This document shows positions 9,024-17,273 of a stretch of DNA of 48,297 nucleotides, piece after piece. The DNA is from CAZBSE01 sp964561115. Its GTDB lineage: Bacteria; Actinomycetota; Humimicrobiia; Humimicrobiales; Humimicrobiaceae. The notes under the pieces are model-generated. The model was given only the letters and a program-made list of their open reading frames with translations, was not told the DNA's origin and ran no database searches. A program made the position numbers and the translations under genes. The DNA is taken from the NCBI GenBank assembly GCA_964561115.1, contig CAZLOE010000009.1, positions 1 through 48,297 on the forward strand, in the 5' to 3' direction. Position 1 is the stretch's first letter. Each line of letters opens with the position of its first letter.

Positions 9024-10661
9024 TTAAGTCGCTCTTTTCTCAACCTTTTTTTTAGAAGCCGAATATTTTATTGAAGCATTTATAAAATCCCTGAATAATG
9101 GATGCGCCCTGTCCGGCCTGGATTTAAATTCAGGATGAAATTGTACTGCTACAAACCATGGGTGGTCTTTTATCTCAACAATTTCAGCCAGATTCTTTTC
9201 GGGATTGATACCTGTTATTATAAGACCATTTTTTTCCAGTATATCTCTATAGTCGTTATTTAATTCATACCTGTGTCTATGCCTTTCAAAAATGATTTTT
9301 TCTTTATAAGCTTTATAGGCTCTGGAATTATTTTCCAATACGCATTTATATTCTCCCAGCCTCATAGTTCCACCCATATCTTTTATATTTTTCTGTTCGC
9401 TCATCAAACAGATCACCGGATTTTTGGTTTTTGGCTCAAATTCAGTGCTGTTGGCATCTTTAAGACCCAAAACATTCCTGCTGAATTCAACTACTGCACA
9501 CTGCATACCCAAGCATATCCCTAAAAATGGTATCTTTTTCTCCCTGGCACACTTTATTGCATTTATCTTCCCCTTTATCCCCCTGAATCCGAATCCATAA
9601 GGCACCAGTATACCATCCATTCTGAAAAGTAGATGATCTTCAGGACAGTTCTCACCTATTGATTCAGAATTTATCCAGTTTATATTTACATTTTTCTTAA
9701 AATAATAACCGCCATGGTTTAGGGATTCTACGATACTTATATAGGCATCTTTTAATTTTGTATACTTGCCAACTATTCCTATTTCTACCTTACCTTTAAG
9801 ATTGTTTATTGTGCTTACTATTTTCTCCCATTTTTTAAAATCAGACTTCCTTTTCCTAAGTTTTAATTTTGACAGTACTCTCAAATCAAGTTTTTCCTTT
9901 TTTAACATCATGGGAACTTTATAAATATGATCAACATTAATCGCTTCTATGGTATCTTCTTTTTCAATGTCACAGAAAAGACTTATCTTGCTTCTTATGC
10001 TGTCAGTTAATTTGCTCTCACTTCTACAGATTATTATATCCGGCTGAATACCGATACTTCTAAGTTCTTTAACACTGTGCTGGGTCGGTTTTGACTTTAA
10101 TTCCTCCGTAGTCTTTAAATAAGGTATATAGGTCACATGTACATAAAGAACATTTTCCTTCCCCACATCTTTTCTGAACTGCCTTATTGCTTCTAAAAAT
10201 GGAAGCCCTTCTATATCTCCTACAGTCCCGCCTATTTCAGTAATGACTATATCAGTTTTTCTCCTGGTCAATGTTTTTTTTATACATGCCTTTATTTCAT
10301 CGGTCACATGCGGGATCACCTGTACTGTAGTCCCAAGAAATTTACCTTTTCTCTCATAATCAATGACATTTTTATATATTTTTCCTGAAGTATAATTATT
10401 ATATTTACTCAGGTCTTCATCAATAAACCTTTCATAATGGCCCAGATCCAGGTCGGACTCTCCACCATCGTCAGTTACAAATACCTCTCCGTGCTGGATA
10501 GGATTCATTGTCCCAGGATCAACATTTAAATAGGGATCAAATTTTTGTATAGTAACACTATAACCACTTGATTTTAAAAGCCTTCCTAAAGAAGCTGCAC
10601 AGATACCCTTTCCCAGCGAAGACATTACTCCTCCGGTCACAAAAATAAATTTAGTTTTCAA
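9024..10661 (-). CDS. pyrG: CTP synthase
   Basis: CTP synthase (545 residues, normal length) makes CTP from UTP, ATP and glutamine. The N-terminal amidoligase domain has VTGGVMSSLGKG (8-19) and DPYLNVDPGTMNP (42-54). The C-terminal class I glutaminase has GICLGMQ (nucleophile Cys383) and the His509/Glu511 pair in QFHPEF. The oxyanion loop reads VPYGFGFRG rather than the usual VPGGFGxRG, with Tyr355 replacing a glycine; the codon (TAT, 9597-9599) is clear. The start is TTG (10661), confirmed because MKTKFIFVTGGV is the canonical N terminus. It overlaps recN by 11 bp, indicating coupling. Confidence 0.97.
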   Translation of the reverse strand: MKTKFIFVTGGVMSSLGKGICAASLGRLLKSSGYSVTIQKFDPYLNVDPGTMNPIQHGEVFVTDDGGESDLDLGHYERFIDEDLSKYNNYTSGKIYKNVIDYERKGKFLGTTVQVIPHVTDEIKACIKKTLTRRKTDIVITEIGGTVGDIEGLPFLEAIRQFRKDVGKENVLYVHVTYIPYLKTTEELKSKPTQHSVKELRSIGIQPDIIICRSESKLTDSIRSKISLFCDIEKEDTIEAINVDHIYKVPMMLKKEKLDLRVLSKLKLRKRKSDFKKWEKIVSTINNLKGKVEIGIVGKYTKLKDAYISIVESLNHGGYYFKKNVNINWINSESIGENCPEDHLLFRMDGILVPYGFGFRGIKGKINAIKCAREKKIPFLGICLGMQCAVVEFSRNVLGLKDANSTEFEPKTKNPVICLMSEQKNIKDMGGTMRLGEYKCVLENNSRAYKAYKEKIIFERHRHRYELNNDYRDILEKNGLIITGINPEKNLAEIVEIKDHPWFVAVQFHPEFKSRPDRAHPLFRDFINASIKYSASKKKVEKRAT

Positions 10662-12420
10662 CTTTGATCTTCCCTTCTGTCAAGTCATTTTTGATATCAC
10701 TGCTTTTTTCTATAAGTTCTTCAGCATGCATAACTGAAATATCACTTTCTTTCATTCCGCTTATCATCCTTGATATTTCTTTTATTTTGTCTTTTGGACC
10801 CAGCTTCTTGATTTTTATCTTTGTCCTGCCTTTTTCCACAAACTTATCTATAAAGTAGTGAAAATCAGAAAAACTCGCTATCTGTGCCAGATGAGTAATC
10901 GCTATTACCTGACAGCCTTTTGATATTTTATACAGTTTTTCACCTACTACCAGTGAAGTCTCTCCGCCAATACCTATATCTATCTCATCAAATATCATAG
11001 TGGTAATATTATCCACAGACCCTATTACTGATTTTATAGCAAGCATTATCCTTGATATTTCGCCGCCCGAGGCAATTCTTTTAAGCGGCCTTACTGCCTC
11101 TCCTATATTAAGGGACATCAAAAACTCTATATCATCAATTCCGTTTTTTGCCGGTTTCACTTTTTTACCCTCTATTTCAATACCATCACTGTCTTCCAAT
11201 AATCTATGTAACGGTTCAAATGATATGGACTTGAAACCAAGGTCCGCCATTTCATTTACCACTTCTTTTTTCAGATCTGCTATAATGTCTTTTCTTGATT
11301 CACTTAATATTAATGCTTTATTTACCATATTTTTTAAGGCTTCATCATACTCAGCCTTTTTCTTTTCAATTTCACTATCCAGATCTTCAAAACTCTCTAT
11401 CTCCTCCTTCAATTTCTCCGCGTGTTCATTGATCGAATTCAAATCCATATTATATTTCTTTTTTATCTCTGACAATTTAAAAAGTCTTTCCTGTATGCTG
11501 TCGAAACTTTCTTTGCTGAAGTCAAAATCTGCAAGGTAACTGTTCAGGTACCGGCTTACTTCTTCAATAATATTTACCATGTTTGAAATTTTACCGCTGA
11601 AAATCTTAAACTTATTATCGATTTCAGCAAGTTCATCAATATTTTTTTCAAGAACAGCCATATTATCAATAAATGAAGGGACATCATCACGGTCACTCTC
11701 TATTATTTTCTTACATCCACTGGCAAGACTGTAGATCTTTTCATAATTCTTAAGGATCCTCATTTTATTTTCCAGTATCTCTTCTTCATTTTCCTTTATA
11801 TCCAGTTTCTTTATTTCTTCATATCTGTAATTCAGGTCCTTTAACTTTTCTTCTCTTATATTCTTTAAATTTTTTAACCTTAAAAATCCCTCTTTTTTTT
11901 CAATATACTTCTCCAGACTTTCCAAATAGTCCCTTTTAGTGTTTGAAATTATATCTTTGCCAAATCTGTCTATTATGTCTATATGTGTTCTTGGTTCTAA
12001 TAAATATTGATGATCATGCTGCCCGTGAATGTCCACAAAAAAACTTCCCAATTTCTTTAGAGTAGAGACCTGAGTAAAAATCCCGTTAATAAATGCCTTG
12101 TTTTTACCCTTTCTGTTGACCTCTCTGGTTATCACAATATCATCGCAGGGATCTTCTTCATCTATTAAATTTTCAGAAATCATATAATCGACAGCTGCTG
12201 TGTTGTTACTGAAGTCAAAGTATCCCTGGACCAGTAATTTATCTTCATTGTCTCTTATCAGATCGTTTGCTGCACGTTCACCTATCAGTAGATTTATTGC
12301 TTCGATTATAAGGGTTTTACCGGCGCCTGTTTCACCGGTGAGGATATTAAGACCGTTCTGAAATCTTAACCTGGCATCATCTATTATAGCGAAATTTTTA
12401 ACCTGTAATTCTTTTAACAT
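10651..12420 (-). CDS. recN: DNA repair protein RecN
   Basis: RecN (589 residues) is an SMC-like ATPase that acts early in double-strand break repair. Walker A is GETGAGKT (29-36). The middle (about 150-390) is a charged coiled coil. The C-terminal head has the ABC signature RIASGGEISRIMLAIK, and Walker B is TMIFDEIDIGIGG, with the following H-loop in AITHLAQIASFSD. Length and arrangement are normal. It sits in the tlyA-nadK-recN-pyrG order shared with Actinomycetota. The Shine-Dalgarno for the ATG is weak. It would usually be under DNA-damage control, but no LexA box was recognised in the 31 bp upstream. Confidence 0.96.
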   Translation of the reverse strand: MLKELQVKNFAIIDDARLRFQNGLNILTGETGAGKTLIIEAINLLIGERAANDLIRDNEDKLLVQGYFDFSNNTAAVDYMISENLIDEEDPCDDIVITREVNRKGKNKAFINGIFTQVSTLKKLGSFFVDIHGQHDHQYLLEPRTHIDIIDRFGKDIISNTKRDYLESLEKYIEKKEGFLRLKNLKNIREEKLKDLNYRYEEIKKLDIKENEEEILENKMRILKNYEKIYSLASGCKKIIESDRDDVPSFIDNMAVLEKNIDELAEIDNKFKIFSGKISNMVNIIEEVSRYLNSYLADFDFSKESFDSIQERLFKLSEIKKKYNMDLNSINEHAEKLKEEIESFEDLDSEIEKKKAEYDEALKNMVNKALILSESRKDIIADLKKEVVNEMADLGFKSISFEPLHRLLEDSDGIEIEGKKVKPAKNGIDDIEFLMSLNIGEAVRPLKRIASGGEISRIMLAIKSVIGSVDNITTMIFDEIDIGIGGETSLVVGEKLYKISKGCQVIAITHLAQIASFSDFHYFIDKFVEKGRTKIKIKKLGPKDKIKEISRMISGMKESDISVMHAEELIEKSSDIKNDLTEGKIKVEN

Positions 12421-12451
12421 ATCTTACTGGTGCTGCATTTCCTTAATTTTT

Positions 12452-13321
12452 TTATATCCTCTCAATAAATTTTTCTTTGAATACTTTAAAAAACATATCC
12501 TTGCTAAAAGATATTAACTTTAACTTTAATTTTGATTTTTTTACTTTAAAAACATAACCCGATCTTATATTAAATGATGCTATCTTTCCGTCAACGCTTG
12601 CATAATCTTTATTATTCTTTGATTCTATTTTTATTTCCAGAACGTTATCAGGACCTAAAATTATGCTTCTGTTCAGCAAGGTATGGGGACAAATCGGAGT
12701 TATAATAATGACCTGGCTGCACGGTTCTACTATCGGACCTCCTGCAGAAAGAGAATAAGCCGTAGAGCCCGTCGGAGTAGCTATAATTATTCCATCTGCT
12801 GCAAAATTTTTTATTGGTATTCCATTAACAATCATCTCAAATTTTATTATTTTTCCCACCATAGATCTTGTTATAGTGAACTCATTCAACACCAGATAAG
12901 GTAGGCCGATATCTTCTAATTCTTTTTTACCTTTATAAAATCTTCCTTCCAGAAGCATTCTATTTTCAATTTTGAAATTATTTTCTAAAACCTTATCAAT
13001 TGCATCATACATATTACAGGTGTCTACAACAGTTAAAAAACCAAGATTCCCTACATTTATACCCAATACAGGTATCTCGCGCTTAAACGAGTATTTGGAA
13101 GCTCTAAGAAAAGTCCCATCTCCCCCTACTGATAATATCACATCACTTTTTTCACTGAGCTCATCTTCAGTAACTGAGGGAAGAGAATAAAACTCAGGCA
13201 TCTTATCGCTTTCTATCATAAGTACATTGATATCCTTTTTGATCAAATATTCATAGATTTTATTTGCGGTCTCTATTGCTTCCTTTTTATCATTATTAGA
13301 AACTATACCAATATTTTTCAT
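12452..13321 (-). CDS. nadK: NAD kinase
   Basis: ATP/polyphosphate-NAD kinase (289 residues) phosphorylates NAD to NADP. Diagnostic motifs are SVGGDGTFLRAS (GGDG at 66-69), NEFTITR (about 147-153) and the nucleotide-binding TPTGSTAYSLSAGGPIV block. The gene starts at ATG 13321 with AGG about 8 nt upstream and follows tlyA after 9 bp. Together with tlyA and recN it forms the cluster typical of both Actinomycetota and Bacillota. Nothing unusual was noted in the sequence. Confidence 0.95.
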   Translation of the reverse strand: MKNIGIVSNNDKKEAIETANKIYEYLIKKDINVLMIESDKMPEFYSLPSVTEDELSEKSDVILSVGGDGTFLRASKYSFKREIPVLGINVGNLGFLTVVDTCNMYDAIDKVLENNFKIENRMLLEGRFYKGKKELEDIGLPYLVLNEFTITRSMVGKIIKFEMIVNGIPIKNFAADGIIIATPTGSTAYSLSAGGPIVEPCSQVIIITPICPHTLLNRSIILGPDNVLEIKIESKNNKDYASVDGKIASFNIRSGYVFKVKKSKLKLKLISFSKDMFFKVFKEKFIERI

Positions 13322-13330
13322 TTTACATAC

Positions 13331-14200
13331 CTATTTCTGATTAAAATAATTATGGGCTCTTTCAACCACTCTCCTGATTATTTTATCATAATTTATGATA
13401 TATTTAGCTTCTTTAGAACATTTTATTAAAAAAATCCAAAACTCAATATTGCCCTTTCCACCTTTTATTTTGGAAAAGGTAAAATCTTTGATTTTTACCG
13501 GAAATTTTATAATAAAGTCCTTTATTTCCTTCAGGACCTTATAGTGCAGATTTTTGTCCTTTATTATACCTTTTCTTTCAACCTCATTTTTTTTCAGCTC
13601 AAATTGAGGTTTTACCAGTAAAAGTATTTCCCCTTTTTTTGTAGTAATTTCCAAAATTTTATTAAAAATTCTTTTTATGGAAATAAACGAAACATCAACA
13701 ACCGTAAAATCTGAAATGAAAGGCAACTTTTCCACATCAAGGTTACGGATATTTGTCCTCTCCAGGACAGTTACCCGGGGTGAATTTCTCAGTTTCCAGG
13801 ATAATCCCCCATATCCTACATCAATATCTATTACTTCACCCGCTCCGTTCTGTAAAAGAAAGTCGGTAAATCCCCCGGTTGACGAACCAATATCTACAGC
13901 TTTTTTCCCACTTATACTCAGCCCCAGATCTTCAAATGCTCCTTCCAGCTTTAAACCACCCCTTGAAACATAAGGATCTGGAGGGATCACTTTTATTTCC
14001 GAATCCGGATCTACCATAGTACCCGGTTTATCGATCATACTGCCTGCTACTCTTACTCTACCTTCCATTAACAGGGCATCTGCTTCTTTTTCCGTGTCAG
14101 CCAGCCCTTTTTTTAAAAGAATATCTCCTATTTTATTCTTTTTTTTGATATTTATTATACCTTTCTCAGCAGAAGGAACTTTGCCATATTGACAAGCCAC
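13331..14200 (-). CDS. tlyA: TlyA family 16S/23S rRNA 2'-O-methyltransferase
   Basis: TlyA-type rRNA methyltransferase (289 residues as drawn). The N-terminal S4 RNA-binding domain is at about 25-85 (KIGDILLKKGLADTEKEAD...), then the Rossmann SAM domain with AVDIGSSTGGFTDFLLQNGA (about 100-119), DVSFISIKRI and LVKPQFE motifs. It methylates ribose 2'-OH in 16S and/or 23S rRNA, the modification behind capreomycin sensitivity in mycobacteria. The start is uncertain: the GTG at 14200 overlaps ispA by 46 bp, and the first 20 residues have no family match. No later ATG, GTG or TTG precedes the S4 domain, so this GTG or a rare ATA/ATC start near 14150 must be used. Confidence 0.9.
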   Translation of the reverse strand: MACQYGKVPSAEKGIINIKKKNKIGDILLKKGLADTEKEADALLMEGRVRVAGSMIDKPGTMVDPDSEIKVIPPDPYVSRGGLKLEGAFEDLGLSISGKKAVDIGSSTGGFTDFLLQNGAGEVIDIDVGYGGLSWKLRNSPRVTVLERTNIRNLDVEKLPFISDFTVVDVSFISIKRIFNKILEITTKKGEILLLVKPQFELKKNEVERKGIIKDKNLHYKVLKEIKDFIIKFPVKIKDFTFSKIKGGKGNIEFWIFLIKCSKEAKYIINYDKIIRRVVERAHNYFNQK

Positions 14201-15060
14201 TCGCTCTCAATATTCATGCTCTCTATTATTTCAATGGAATTTTTAATTTTTTCTTCAGCAATTTTTTTTGATTTTGAAATACCCCACATATCAGGATATG
14301 TATTTTTTTTCTGAAAAGCGTCTTTACCTATAGTTTTACCAGCTGCGCTTTTATTTGAAGTTATATCTAAAATATCATCTGTGATCTGAAATGCCAGACC
14401 CAGATTCTCAGAATAATCGGTTAATTTCTTAAGGATGCTTCTATCTGCTCCGCATATAATAGCAGCACATCTTGCAGAAGCAGCTATTAATTTTCCAGTT
14501 TTGTTCTTATGCATATATTCCAACCTGTCTTTACTTATTTTTTTACCAGTGTAATATACGTCAATCACCTGGCCTGCAACCATTCCACTCACACCTGTAG
14601 CATCGGTGATCTCTCTTAAAACCTTTAATTTAGTCTCAGCATCCGCAATCTGGTATTTTACTATTATATTAAATGCTTCCGAAAATAAAGCATCACCAGT
14701 AAGTATTGCAATATCTTCTCCAAATTTTTTATGACAGGTAGGTTTACCCCTTCTCAGGTCATCATTATCGATTGCAGGCAGGTCGTCATGTATTAATGAA
14801 TAAGTGTGTATGAATTCTATTGCACAGGCCGTAGGCATTACTTCATCATAATCGTGACCCAGGCTTTTTGCAGTTATCAGACATAGTATGGGCCTGAATC
14901 TTTTGCCGCCGCTCTCTATGCTGTACTTTATGGATTCCCTAAGCACAGCAGGGATTCTTTCGTATTTTTTTACATAATATCCCAGACTGTTATTGACTTT
15001 TTCTATTAAAAATTCAGGATACAGCTTTTTCCCCTCTTTAATGTGATTTTCTGAAACCAT
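14155..15060 (-). CDS. ispA: Polyprenyl (farnesyl) diphosphate synthase
   Basis: A trans-isoprenyl diphosphate synthase of 301 residues. The first aspartate-rich motif is HDDLPAIDNDD (91-101, Asp92/Asp93/Asp98) and the second is QITDDILDIT. GGKRFRP (51-57) binds isopentenyl diphosphate. The DDx4D form of the first motif and the YSLIH segment before it match bacterial short-chain farnesyl diphosphate synthases (IspA), so FPP is the likely product. The neighbours nusB and tlyA match the Bacillota order nusB-(folD-xseAB)-ispA-(dxs)-tlyA with the intervening genes missing, including the exonuclease VII genes. Confidence 0.92.
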   Translation of the reverse strand: MVSENHIKEGKKLYPEFLIEKVNNSLGYYVKKYERIPAVLRESIKYSIESGGKRFRPILCLITAKSLGHDYDEVMPTACAIEFIHTYSLIHDDLPAIDNDDLRRGKPTCHKKFGEDIAILTGDALFSEAFNIIVKYQIADAETKLKVLREITDATGVSGMVAGQVIDVYYTGKKISKDRLEYMHKNKTGKLIAASARCAAIICGADRSILKKLTDYSENLGLAFQITDDILDITSNKSAAGKTIGKDAFQKKNTYPDMWGISKSKKIAEEKIKNSIEIIESMNIESEWLVNMAKFLLLRKV

Positions 15061-15081
15061 AGACTCTTAAAAACAATCAGA

Positions 15082-15498
15082 CTAACTGATCTGGCTGTTT
15101 ATATTACTTAAAATCTTGCCTAGAACGCCGTTTACAAACTTGGGTGTATCTTCTTTTTGGCCAAGGCTTTTTGATATCTCAATAGCTTCATCCACCGATA
15201 CCTTAAGCGGTATTTCATCCTCATAAAGCATCTCATAAATGGCTACTCTTAAAATATTCCTGTCAACAATGGCTATTCTTTCCAAAGTCCAGTTCTCCAC
15301 TACATCCTTTATCAATTTGTCTATCTCCTTCCTGTGACTACCTACACCATTGATAAGTCTTAAGGTGAACTCGTCGTATTCTCTTCCTACCAACAGATCA
15401 TTGTTTAAAATATCACTTATTTTTTTATCCAGCAGATCCTTCTGATACAATAATATTATTGCATTCTCTCTACTTTTTCTTCTTGTTATTTTAGGCAT
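15082..15498 (-). CDS. nusB: Transcription antitermination factor NusB
   Basis: NusB (138 residues) binds boxA RNA with S10/NusE and promotes antitermination in rRNA operons. The all-helical family pattern is seen: RRKSRENAIILLYQKDL at the N terminus, then LINGV..H..EID.LI, WTLERIAIVDRNILRVAIYEM and the C-terminal AIEISKSLG...FVNGVLGKI. Length is normal. It follows efp after 24 bp, the same efp-nusB pairing as in mycobacteria. Confidence 0.95.
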   Translation of the reverse strand: MPKITRRKSRENAIILLYQKDLLDKKISDILNNDLLVGREYDEFTLRLINGVGSHRKEIDKLIKDVVENWTLERIAIVDRNILRVAIYEMLYEDEIPLKVSVDEAIEISKSLGQKEDTPKFVNGVLGKILSNINSQIS

Positions 15499-15522
15499 CT
15501 TATAGAATATAGTTTAATTTGA

Positions 15523-16083
15523 TCAGGCACTTATTCTGGTTATATACTCGCCTGTTCTGGTATCGATTTTTATTATATCTCCAGTACTTATAAACAGCGG
15601 CACTTGTAATTTTGCCCCTGTCTCTATCTCAGCAGGTTTAAAGCTCGAGCTTACGGTATCGCCTTTTTTACCCGGTTCTGTCTTGGTGACCTTTGCTTCA
15701 ATAAAAATGGGTAGTTCAATGGAAATCGGTTTTCCCTTATAAAATATAACAGATAATTCCATATTTTCCAGCAAATAATCCTTACTTTCCCTTATTATAT
15801 CACCGTTCAGCTGGATTTGTTCAAAGGTCTTTATATCCATAAGATTATAATATTCATCCCTGTAAAGATACTGCATTTTTTTAGTTTCCAGTAAAGCCTG
15901 CTCCATTTTTTCACCGGCCCTGAAAGTCTTGTCAATAATAGCTCCGGAATTTAAATCTTTTAGCTTTGTCCTGACAAAAGCACCACCTTTTCCGGGCTTT
16001 ACATGCTGAAAATATAATATTTTGTAAAGCTGTCCGTTATAAATTATAGTCAATCCATTTTTGAAATCACTTGTACTTATCAT
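15523..16083 (-). CDS. efp: Translation elongation factor P
   Basis: EF-P (186 residues) relieves ribosome stalling at polyproline. Three domains are recognisable: the KOW-like N-terminal domain with FQHVKPGKGGAFVRTKL (about 26-42), a central OB domain and the C-terminal OB domain ending GDIIKIDTRTGEYITR. The tip residue that is modified in other bacteria is Lys32 here (PGKGG), so the protein could be lysylated, 5-aminopentanolylated, or unmodified. No EpmA/EpmB or YmfI-like gene is in the window. A strong AGGGG site precedes the ATG. Organised pepQ-efp-nusB as in Actinomycetota. Confidence 0.97.
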   Translation of the reverse strand: MISTSDFKNGLTIIYNGQLYKILYFQHVKPGKGGAFVRTKLKDLNSGAIIDKTFRAGEKMEQALLETKKMQYLYRDEYYNLMDIKTFEQIQLNGDIIRESKDYLLENMELSVIFYKGKPISIELPIFIEAKVTKTEPGKKGDTVSSSFKPAEIETGAKLQVPLFISTGDIIKIDTRTGEYITRISA

Positions 16084-16113
16084 ATAATTTTCCCCTGGTA
16101 AAAATTTAAAATA

Positions 16114-17226
16114 TTAATCTAATATAATAAATTCTTTTGTAGAACCATAGAGCAGCTCGCATTTGTCCTTGCCCACCAGTACCATATCTTCTATCCTTAT
16201 ACCTCCTAAGTCCTCTATATATATCCCCGGCTCGATGGTTATTACCATATTTTCCTTTAAAACCATTTTGCTTTCTGCATTGATTTTTGGTTCCTCATGT
16301 ACTTCCAGGCCCACTCCGTGCCCAAGTCCATGTACATAATTTTCGCCATAGCCCTTTGAACATATGAATTTTCTGACTTTCATGTCCATCTGGGCGCAGT
16401 TTATTCCTTCTCTGCAATCTCCTATCGCCAGCTGCTGAGCTTCTAAGACTATATCATAAATCTTTTTAAATTTATCACTTTTTTTAAGATCTTCTGTAAA
16501 TACCGTCCTTGTCATATCCGAACAGTAGTTATTATACCTGCATCCAAAATCAACAAGTATCAGACCGTCTTTTGATTCTATATTTTGTGGAAGATGATGC
16601 GGCATTGAAGAATTCCTGCCGTATGCGACAATAATGTCAAATGACTTTCCTTCTGATCCATTCTTTACTAAAAGTTCTTCTATTTTAAGTGCAAGCTCTA
16701 TTTCCGATAAATCTTTTACCCCTAAAGCACCTGAGTCTATTATGTTTTTAAAAACTCTGTCCGTGACCTTACATGCACCTTTTATTTTAGAGACTTCATG
16801 CAGTTCCTTGATCAATCTTAATTTTTCTACTGCTCCTGTTATTTCAAACAATTTTTTTCCCTGCCTGGATAACAATTTTTCAAGTTTGCAGAAATCACTC
16901 AGGCTTATATTATTTCCCTCTATTCCAATTGGTCCGGTTTTATAATCTCCCAAGATCTCTGAAAGCTTTCTGTATTTATTATCTTTATAGCTGACAATAT
17001 TTATTTTTTTGTTATCAATTGATTTTTTTGCCTGTTCGGAGTAAAGAAAACTCACTAAAAGATGGATATCATTTCCCGTAAAAAGAAGTATACTTCCCGA
17101 ATCTTTGCCGTAAAAGCCTGTGAGATAAAAAATATTTACATCACTCAAGATTAAAATATTTTGAAGTTCTTTTTTATTTAAAAAGCTTTTTAACTTTATA
17201 ATTCTGGAGGTGAGTAACTTATCCAC
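16114..17226 (-). CDS. pepQ: Xaa-Pro aminopeptidase/dipeptidase (M24)
   Basis: A 370-residue pita-bread metallopeptidase that cleaves Xaa-Pro bonds. The N-terminal creatinase-like domain (about 1-135) precedes the catalytic domain. Metal ligands are visible in VDFGCRYNNYCSDMTRT (two aspartates), HGLGHGVGLEVHE (histidine), VITIEPGIYIEDLGG and IRIEDMVLV (two glutamates). The start codon is GTG 17226 with no clear Shine-Dalgarno. An extended -10 box (17238-17243) lies only about 12 nt upstream, so the mRNA leader may be very short. The gene stands before efp as in mycobacteria, where this pairing may link proline-peptide turnover and polyproline translation. Confidence 0.92.
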   Translation of the reverse strand: MDKLLTSRIIKLKSFLNKKELQNILILSDVNIFYLTGFYGKDSGSILLFTGNDIHLLVSFLYSEQAKKSIDNKKINIVSYKDNKYRKLSEILGDYKTGPIGIEGNNISLSDFCKLEKLLSRQGKKLFEITGAVEKLRLIKELHEVSKIKGACKVTDRVFKNIIDSGALGVKDLSEIELALKIEELLVKNGSEGKSFDIIVAYGRNSSMPHHLPQNIESKDGLILVDFGCRYNNYCSDMTRTVFTEDLKKSDKFKKIYDIVLEAQQLAIGDCREGINCAQMDMKVRKFICSKGYGENYVHGLGHGVGLEVHEEPKINAESKMVLKENMVITIEPGIYIEDLGGIRIEDMVLVGKDKCELLYGSTKEFIILD

Positions 17227-17237
17227 TTCTATATAAG

Positions 17238-17264
17238 ATTATACCAATATACTTTATATATCAA
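17238..17264 (-). promoter_or_regulatory. Candidate promoter of pepQ-efp-nusB
   Basis: On the minus strand an extended -10 (TGGTATAAT, core 17238-17243) follows TTGATA (17259-17264) with a 15-bp spacer. The expected start of transcription, near 17231, is about 5 nt from the GTG of pepQ. The region is AT-rich, so chance matches are possible, but the TGn extension and the position at the change from pilus genes to pepQ support it. Confidence 0.45.
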
Positions 17265-17273
17265 AAAATTATA

